A stretch of 64,000 bases of DNA from Pieris napi. Its lineage: Eukaryota; Arthropoda; Insecta; Lepidoptera; Pieridae. The stretch spans positions 3,685,501 through 3,749,500 of the forward strand of contig NC_062242.1 of NCBI RefSeq assembly GCF_905475465.1. The letters run 5' to 3'. The translations under genes and the position numbers were made by a program. Positions 57,849 to 64,000 of the stretch are shown in pieces; the first letter of the stretch is position 1; every line of letters starts with the position of its first letter. The notes under the pieces are model-generated. The model did no database searches. It was not told the DNA's origin and was given only the letters and a program-made list of their open reading frames with translations.

Positions 57849-58904
57849 TTATTTATTTATTTATACCGTATACAACATACATAGATAGATACCTCAGAAT
57901 ATCCTCCAGGTTATAGCATTACAGAAGCGCGGAAGGAAGTAAGATAATACTTTCACTATACCATTTTAAAATTTTAATAAAAAGGTCCAAACTTAACCAG
58001 CTTTCAGCTTATAACTTGCAACGTACACTAGAGACTCATGCATTCGCTCAAGTACTTATTGCGCGGAGTGGCTTCATTCGACGATAATCATTTCCATCGC
58101 CATTCACATTTATGACGTGCCAACTATCAGATCATTCGCGCCGTTCATTTCATAACGCGAATTTACATTTTTTTAATTATAACTGTTTGGGAATACGTAA
58201 TTAATGGTTAACCGATATCCGTTACCGAGAACTGTTATATAACAAACGTAAGGGTTTATTAACGTGATGAAATACGTAAGAAATGGAGTCTGATTTTTTT
58301 TTTTCGATTCACGCTTGGCGCACTCGATATATTGGTACATAAAGAACAAGAAATACAAGATTTAATGTGACACTTATAGCCTATAAATAAATTATAAAAA
58401 CTAAAGGAAAATTGAAAAAAAAATATCACAAAGTGTAAAAGGAGCAACTAATCCATAGTAACCTCGGTAATTAGAATGGTCAATCTGGACCTCGGCGAAT
58501 TTTGGCCAAAGCGCGTTCTTCTGAAAATAGGTAGGATTTAAATTTAGTTAAAAGTTTAGGGAAATAAACCTTATTCACAAATATTTTAAGCTCAAAAGAT
58601 ATGTCAATAAATTTTCTACGATTCTCCAATGACAACATCTTAAAGTGCTCTTACCAAGTCCGTATGTCGGCAGATTATTTTTCGAAATGCCACTGGAGAA
58701 AAGTAGATGCCAGATCAATATTTTAGATTCTTTTAGCGTATTTAATCTTACTTTGAATAGCAAAACAACTGGGTATTTCTGAATAATATAGTACATCACG
58801 TACCGACAGTATTAGACACGTTCTCTCAGACTAGGTGAAAACTTGTTGTATCTGCTTATTTCTAGAACATAATGTTTACGATTTTTTTTCGTGTGGAAAT
58901 GCTA
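57849..58904. other. AT-rich non-coding intron
   Basis: Nothing supportable is seen. Confidence 0.45.
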
Positions 58905-59235
58905 TACCCTCCCGCGTCACGACTGCCTTCTGGTAGAGGGTTATGTGGGACTTGCAACTTGCTTAAAACCCCACGGCGCCACCAGCAATCGCCCTAAGCA
59001 GTTACAGTTTAGCCTCCGCCGCGCGATCAGCCGTTGAAACCTCGGCCCTCTATGGCCATGATTGATGTGGAATGGACAGCAAGGGCCTCGTCCTGATTTG
59101 TAGAGCTGGCAGCGTGCAGAAGCAGCTTTTGGACGCATTAACCCCTGTTCCCCCGCTGAAGCGTCTGCGTGCCGAGTATTACACAACGCATTGCACGGTG
59201 AAACGGCGACGTATAAGAGAAGACCCAAGGTATTG
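58905..59235 (-). mobile_element. GC-rich retroelement-like fragment
   Basis: This is one of the most GC-rich patches of the window. On the minus strand it runs through GCGCGGCGGAGGCTAAACTG, GGCGCCGTGGGGTTTTAAGC and CTACCAGAAGGCAGTCGTGA to a GGGAGGGTATAG end, which resembles the 3' UTR of a non-LTR element. Both strands have 95-99-codon open frames but neither shows a domain, so I prefer a repeat to a gene. Confidence 0.4.
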
Positions 59236-59240
59236 GATCA

Positions 59241-59663
59241 TGATTCATGATCATGACATGGCTTCAGACAAAGATTTTGGTCCGGTAGTTTTTATTTTGA
59301 AACTGAAAGAAAATCTTTCAATCTTTGCAGTCGTAATTAATAAATACCCATGTCATCTCCGTACATCCTAAATCCGAAGGGTCTTGAAAAGGTTACCTGT
59401 TGATTCTTATTTACGTATTCCGCTGAGCCTCCTCGCCTGACTCGAATGTATTATTAGGTTCATTTGTTTGTCTATTTTCTTATATTATTTTGAAATGTAT
59501 GATAATGCATCCTTAGGTAAATTATTTAGATTATAGATTAAGGCAACTGTTTTTATGTATATTGCTTTGTTATAAATTTACCCCGAAAGCTAAAGAAATA
59601 TAATTTCACTCTTATTTAAAGTACTCTTTCTCTTTCTGGCAACGCTGTGATGAAAGAGACAGA
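59241..59663. other. AT-rich non-coding intron
   Basis: Nothing supportable is seen. Confidence 0.4.
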
Positions 59664-59949
59664 TGAGTATTTTATTTATTTACACTTCGTTGCAAATAAA
59701 AGAAACACAATACATAAACATTATAAGGGATGCAACGGGCGGCCTTATCGCTAATAAGCGATCTCTTCCAGGCAACCCTAGTTAAAGAGAAAAACAAAAA
59801 AAAGAAACATGATATATATATATATATATAGAACCTTAATCTAAAGTAATACAAAAGAAAATATTAATAACAGACTAAAAACTTAAAAGCTTATCTTACA
59901 AATTCATGAACAGCAATAGTGATGCAAAAGGAAACAAGAATTATACAAG
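59664..59949 (-). mobile_element. 3' UTR of non-LTR element, family J
   Basis: It follows the RT tail on the minus strand. GGTTGCCTGGAAGAGATCGC, TTATTAGCGATAAGGCCGCC and TTGCAACGAAGTGTAAATAA mark it. An AT microsatellite lies within (59812-59830). Confidence 0.65.
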
Positions 59950-60240
59950 TCACGATTGATCAGGATAGGATAAGGTTAAGAAATGATTATACAGAAGAGT
60001 TTTAAAAGATGACAGAGAAGTAGCCAATCGTATGGAGTCGGGCAGCCTATTCCACAACTTAATAGCGGATATCGTGAATGAATTGCCTAAGAAGGATGAA
60101 GTGTGGGATGGAATTTCCAATAAACATCTATTAGAAGAGCGTAACATATAGTTAGAAAGACCTAAGAATTTGAAGTGATTTTTGAGATAAGAAGGGGTTT
60201 TCGGATTGAAAAGAATTGAGTATAGAAGTTTAAGAAGATG
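59950..60240 (-). pseudogene. Non-LTR reverse transcriptase C-terminus (jockey/CR1-like)
   Basis: The minus strand is open for about 65 codons from 60147 and the same frame continues upstream to about 60240 (…LKNHFKFLGLSNYMLRSSNR). It contains SFTISAIKLWNRLPDSIRLA then TSLSSFKTLLYNHFL and a stop. S-A-x-x-x-W-N-x-L-P-x-x-(I/L) followed by S-x-x-x-F-K-x-x-L is the usual last segment of ORF2 in jockey- and CR1-type elements. The catalytic RT part is missing, so it is a 5'-truncated copy, though this end is free of stops and looks fairly young. Confidence 0.75.
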
Positions 60241-62305
60241 ATTTTAGTTAAATCGGTGCAATTTGGCTGATTTATATATTTTTTATAATGTTGGTTGTGT
60301 TTTAGTACTATTCTTAGAATCGATAGAATTAAGTAACTATAGTTTTGGTTTGTGTTTTTAATGTATAATTATATTCGTTGTTTCTTGAGCCAATACGAAA
60401 AAAAAAGTTTTAGTAAATAAGGATGATATTCATAAACGCGAACGAATATCAAAAATGAACATTTTGACGTTCGATTAATTTTACATAAAAATATGTTAAG
60501 TAATAACCTAAGTTTGGATTTGTCATAAAACCCGTTTTAATCTTTGTAATTATTTGGTAGGTTAGTATTTTGAAAATGGCTGAGGTCCAAAAATAGTTTA
60601 AATGCTGACAGACTCTTCTACAAACCTAAACCGATGTTGAAAATAGATAGCGAAAACCAACTTCACATAGTTATCTGTGAAATCTACAAGTCACATTACG
60701 CCGCGCGATCGGCCTCAACGAATGGGTGGGATGCCAAAAATTTATCGCCCCACTTCGACTCTTGTAAGACGGGTAAATCCCGGTCAGATAGCCAATTTCA
60801 TTTCAAGCTTAACTTAATAAATGTAACATGATTAATCTCTAAACATTTTCGTTGTAGATATCAATTAAAACAATATACAACCTTTTCATAACTATACGTT
60901 GAGAATAATAATTCTGTCCTAGTGAGGACTGCTTTAGGCTTTTTCGTAAAATTAGGTGTACAGTTAACCTCTTGTTAGGGTTTAAGAACGAAATAAGATA
61001 CTTCTAGAAATGAAACAATAGCATAATATGTCTAAGCGTTTAAAAATATAGCAAGTATGCGGGAATCATATATTGAGAAGTTATGAAAGGTACCTTTTTA
61101 ATGTAATTCTAAAATAATAATATTCTGCATAATCACGGATTCAAAGTCGAAATTGTGCACAAAGTCCCAAAAGTTCCCCCTAAGTGTCGACGCTGAACTT
61201 CTGAAGGTATATTTGTATGTCGCAGCAAAGGAAAAACGCAAAAAAAGTCTGATTCAGTCGACCAAAACCTGTGTCTAGCTTTACACCTTTGATCATACGT
61301 CTGGAACTCCAAAATGAAAAACCTGTTAAAACTGGTTTTAGCTCTAAACTCAACAGTACGTAAGGGAAAACTACATTATTGTGTATAAGCGAGCACGAAA
61401 GTTCTAGCGAGAGCGATTATAAATAATAATAATTGGTATAAGTTGTATTTACGAAAACTATAGTTACAGAAAATTAAGTTTAATTTCTATGGAATGTTTT
61501 AAATTCTTAGTCTCGGTGTTCGTCGGTCGCATTCTAAATATAGAAACAATTAATATGGTGCAACTCAGCTTTAAGTTTCTGTCACCAGCAACACTGATTC
61601 AGCGGGGTCTCTTTATCTTGAAGTGACATCAAATCTAATACACATATTAGCCTTGATGGATATGTCGCAGCCAACTAGCTTAATTAGCCGTTCAATTTAC
61701 AACCGAGCCTTTTAACTAAACGGCGTCGTTTAACTAACGGCCTGAAAGATATAACCTGTCCACAAAGGCTTGCGTAAAGCAAGGTGTCGGCCAACCACTA
61801 AAAGTAGGAATTATGTCACTAATGAGCACTAAGTCCAGGAGTCACTCCATATAATATTGTGAATAATCTTATTATTACGTAAGCAGATTTACTGCAATTT
61901 ATCCCCCCCCCCCCTCTAGCTGACGCTGACAGAAGTAAGCAAAGCGCTCAAAAATAATAGTAAACGTATTAATTTTTTGGTAGGAATTCTCGAAAATGCA
62001 TTTCGTTTTTAAGTATTGATAATGTGTGTGTGATAAGTAAATAATTACTGTTGACGTAATCACCAAATATGAAAATCAAAGACCCCCCTGCCCCTATAGT
62101 GCTTACGTAATACATGAACGGCCAGAATTTATATTGCAAGTATTTAAATCTTAATTGTATTTTATTGTTTTTAGTCTAAGTTTGGCCATTGAGCTGTTAA
62201 TAAATAAATAAATAAATAAACAGCGTGTTTGTGCGTGTTTTAAACCCTCATTTAGTAGTAATATAGCAACTATTATTGGAGTAGTATTCATATGAAATGT
62301 ATAAC
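60241..62305. other. AT-rich non-coding intron
   Basis: No gene. A 12-base C run (61903-61914) and an AAAT microsatellite (about 62200-62220) are the only simple repeats of note. Confidence 0.45.
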
Positions 62306-62358
62306 AATTATTTTCTTTTTCAGGTAAGTATCCATTAAAAGTCGATTGGGGCACGTCA
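62306..62358 (+). other. Candidate recursive splice site (ratchet point) 2
   Basis: A pyrimidine tract TTATTTTCTTTTTCAG (ending at 62323) is fused directly to GTAAGT (62324-62329). This matches the consensus for zero-length recursive splice sites in long fly introns. A second good donor, CA-GTAAGTAAA, lies at 62359 and would define a 35-nt RS-exon used for initial recognition. It is on the strand of the WW gene, about 20 kb past the other candidate. No coding frame is involved. Confidence 0.6.
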
Positions 62359-62513
62359 GTAAGTAAAGCATTAACTAATTGTGGTTTTTGTGATTAGAAT
62401 GTAGAACTTCAGTTCCTAAAATATTACATCAATAAATAAGATAATCAGTAATTGAAGAGGCACCGCAAGTATCTCTGCATCTTCTACCACAACTGAGTTT
62501 CATTATCGGACGT

Positions 62514-62692
62514 CAAGGTAGAATACAAAATACCACCCGTATCACCTCGATGTCGGTCGTTCCACAACTGAACGTTTCTTAAGGCAGTTCTTGCCGCGCT
62601 CCACCATATGGAACCAGGTGCCCACTGAACTATTTCCGAACCAATTCGACTTAGGGTCCTTCAAGAAAAGAGCGTACCAATTTTTAAAAGGC
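62514..62692 (+). mobile_element. Non-LTR retrotransposon family N, internally placed fragment
   Basis: TAGAATACAAAATACCACCC, CGTTCCACAACTGAACG, CCAATTCGACTTAGGGTCC and ACCAATTTTTAAAAGGCCG are collinear with family N. The final GGGCGGCGG and CCCGTTTGC parts are missing. Confidence 0.65.
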
Positions 62693-62904
62693 CGGATAAG
62701 CTGATGGCTACCTAAATAAATGACCGATGAAATTTAATGTTTGCTTAAGTAAAATATATATGAATGAAAATACTATCTATTTTAAATCCAGTTTTGACCT
62801 GGCGCGTGAATTAATTCAATCCAATCAAATTTTTACCTAACACTTGCGTACACAAATCCGTGCTGTCAACCGCAGCAACTCGACAATTTATTGGCGAATG
62901 CTAC

Positions 62905-63054
62905 ACGCTCGATATTTATCGTGATATTTGGATCGTGATCCAAAATTACGATGTGTAGTACATGCGTATCACGATCCGTGATACGGATCGCTGGATTTCT
63001 AGAAATCTAAAAATCCACGATCCGTATCAATTATCGTCGATAAATATCGAGCGT
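62905..63054. mobile_element. Short palindromic MITE, 150 bp
   Basis: Inverted ends ACGCTCGATATTTATCG (17 bp) enclose further small palindromes (GGATCGTGATCC, ATCACGATCCGTGATACGGA). A third copy of CTCGATATTTATCG lies just outside at 63064. No clean target duplication is seen. Confidence 0.6.
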
Positions 63055-63181
63055 CTAGTCTCTGCTCGATATTTATCGCGTCAGTATTTATTCTGCCAGC
63101 GATGGAAGAGGACGCGCATATATGGAGGCGGAATAATATAGAGAATTCATACTTGTATTAGAAACATTACCTATAAGTATA

Positions 63182-63800
63182 GGCTGATTTACACGTATTA
63201 AGTTGCCAAGTCTTAACTAAATTTTAAGTAACCGTTTACACGTAAAAATACTAAATAATTAGTTAAACTCATTTATTCGCTCAAGATGGACGACCACAGA
63301 ACAAAATATTATAGGATTTTCTCTTCCTGATTGGGGATTTACTGTATTGTATGCTCCAATACATGATTGTGAAGGTTCTGGGGACTCAACGTAATACGTA
63401 TTTGAAGAAGGCGAAGGAGTAAAACGGCTACTATTATTCATTGGGGAAGGGGTTCTACTACTGTTCATTAATTGTTGTATACGCATATCGGACAAATAGT
63501 TTTGGATATGTTTTTGAGCTTCCAGCGCCGAAAGCAAAAGCATAGCTTTGCAATGACTCCGCCAGCTTATGCTTTTCACTTAAATTTAACTAAATTTTGC
63601 CTGTCCAAACGTGTCAAGTGATTAGCCACGCCCACCAACTTAACCGAAAAATAGACAAAATTCTATTCTACCTTGTTTAGTTGCAACTAAATTTTAACTT
63701 GCAACTTCTTACTAAATTCACTGTTTACACGGGTTAAGTTACTTAAAATTAAGTTAATATTTAGTAAATTTTTAGTCAACTTAATACGTGTAAATCGGCC
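63182..63800. mobile_element. TIR transposon derivative, 619 bp (PIF/Harbinger-like)
   Basis: Inverted repeats GGC(T/C)GATTTACACGTATT then AAGTTG (one mismatch) are flanked by ATA on both sides. Several TTAACTTA-AAATTTAG words form subterminal repeats. It carries the minus-strand frame at 63259-63579. Confidence 0.7.
63259..63579 (-). CDS. C-terminal part of a possible MADF-BESS-like transposon protein
   Basis: This 106-codon minus frame begins MKSISWRSHCKAMLLLSALE and includes YLSDMRIQQLMNSS, followed by a Ser/Pro/Asn-rich tail (SRTPSPMNNSSRFTPSPSS). L-x-x-(M/I)-R-I-Q-Q-L-M resembles the BESS motif that closes many MADF proteins. No MADF domain is present in the element, so it would be an internally deleted remnant. 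The real frame may start upstream. It ends at 63259 inside the element. A chance frame cannot be excluded. Confidence 0.4.
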   Translation of the reverse strand: MKSISWRSHCKAMLLLSALEAQKHIQNYLSDMRIQQLMNSSRTPSPMNNSSRFTPSPSSNTYYVESPEPSQSCIGAYNTVNPQSGRENPIIFCSVVVHLERINEFN

Positions 63801-63939
63801 ATATGGGACACCTCAAATGCAAACTAGGCAAACTACAGAAAATAATTTAAAAAATAACAGATTTGAAACGATCTGGTGCTGCAGCGGAAAATGTTTACAA
63901 TTCAAAGTCTTGGATATTGATGTATATCAGCATATACTG

Positions 63940-63959
63940 ATAATAATAATAATAATAAT
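63940..63959. repeat. AAT microsatellite
   Basis: About six TAA/AAT units in a row. Confidence 0.8.
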
Positions 63960-64000
63960 GGCAACGCAAGCTTTCTTAATATTGTTACTCATATTGTAAC

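Overview
This looks like nuclear DNA from a moth or butterfly (Lepidoptera). The window is very AT-rich, almost free of long open reading frames, and packed with repeats I recognise as typical of that order. These are tRNA-derived SINEs with box A and box B heads, non-autonomous Helitrons ending in CTAG, 3' tails of non-LTR retrotransposons, and PIF/Harbinger-like and hAT DNA transposons. No rRNA or CRISPR array is visible. The only tRNA-like sequences are SINE heads.

The one convincing host exon lies on the + strand near 24.35-24.73 kb. It encodes a Ser-Pro-rich N-terminus followed by the first half of a WW domain and ends at a perfect GTAAGT donor. A stop codon lies in frame just after the acceptor, so this is probably the first coding exon of a gene with upstream non-coding exons. 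The rest of the WW domain is not visible here, so the following intron may run past the window end (more than 39 kb). On the same strand, two sites have a polypyrimidine tract and AG followed directly by a strong 5' splice site, at 41,880/41,881 and 62,323/62,324. They look like recursive splice (ratchet) points that would remove that intron in steps of roughly 17 and 20 kb. They are the most interesting host signals.

The rest is transposon stratigraphy. At 10.07-14.4 kb a Helitron is split by a 3.6-kb hAT element (8-bp target duplication GTTTCGCC, 14-bp terminal inverted repeats). The hAT carries a PIF/Harbinger-like MITE, a second Helitron and what looks like a captured 3'-terminal coding exon. 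The split Helitron abuts two more Helitrons end to end. At 17.26-19.40 kb a 2.1-kb PIF/Harbinger-like element holds a decayed Myb/SANT-like gene and a peculiar inverted plus direct duplication. Shorter TIR elements at 36.07, 39.24 and 63.18 kb keep different coding scraps: an MADF domain, a transposase N-terminus, and a possible MADF-BESS tail. At 44.5-45.3 kb a Helitron sits inside a SINE. A five-copy MITE family occurs at 5.1, 27.4, 38.1, 40.6 and 48.6 kb.

All calls come from reading the sequence by eye. Family names rest on remembered motifs and termini, not on searches. Block boundaries of degenerate repeats are approximate.
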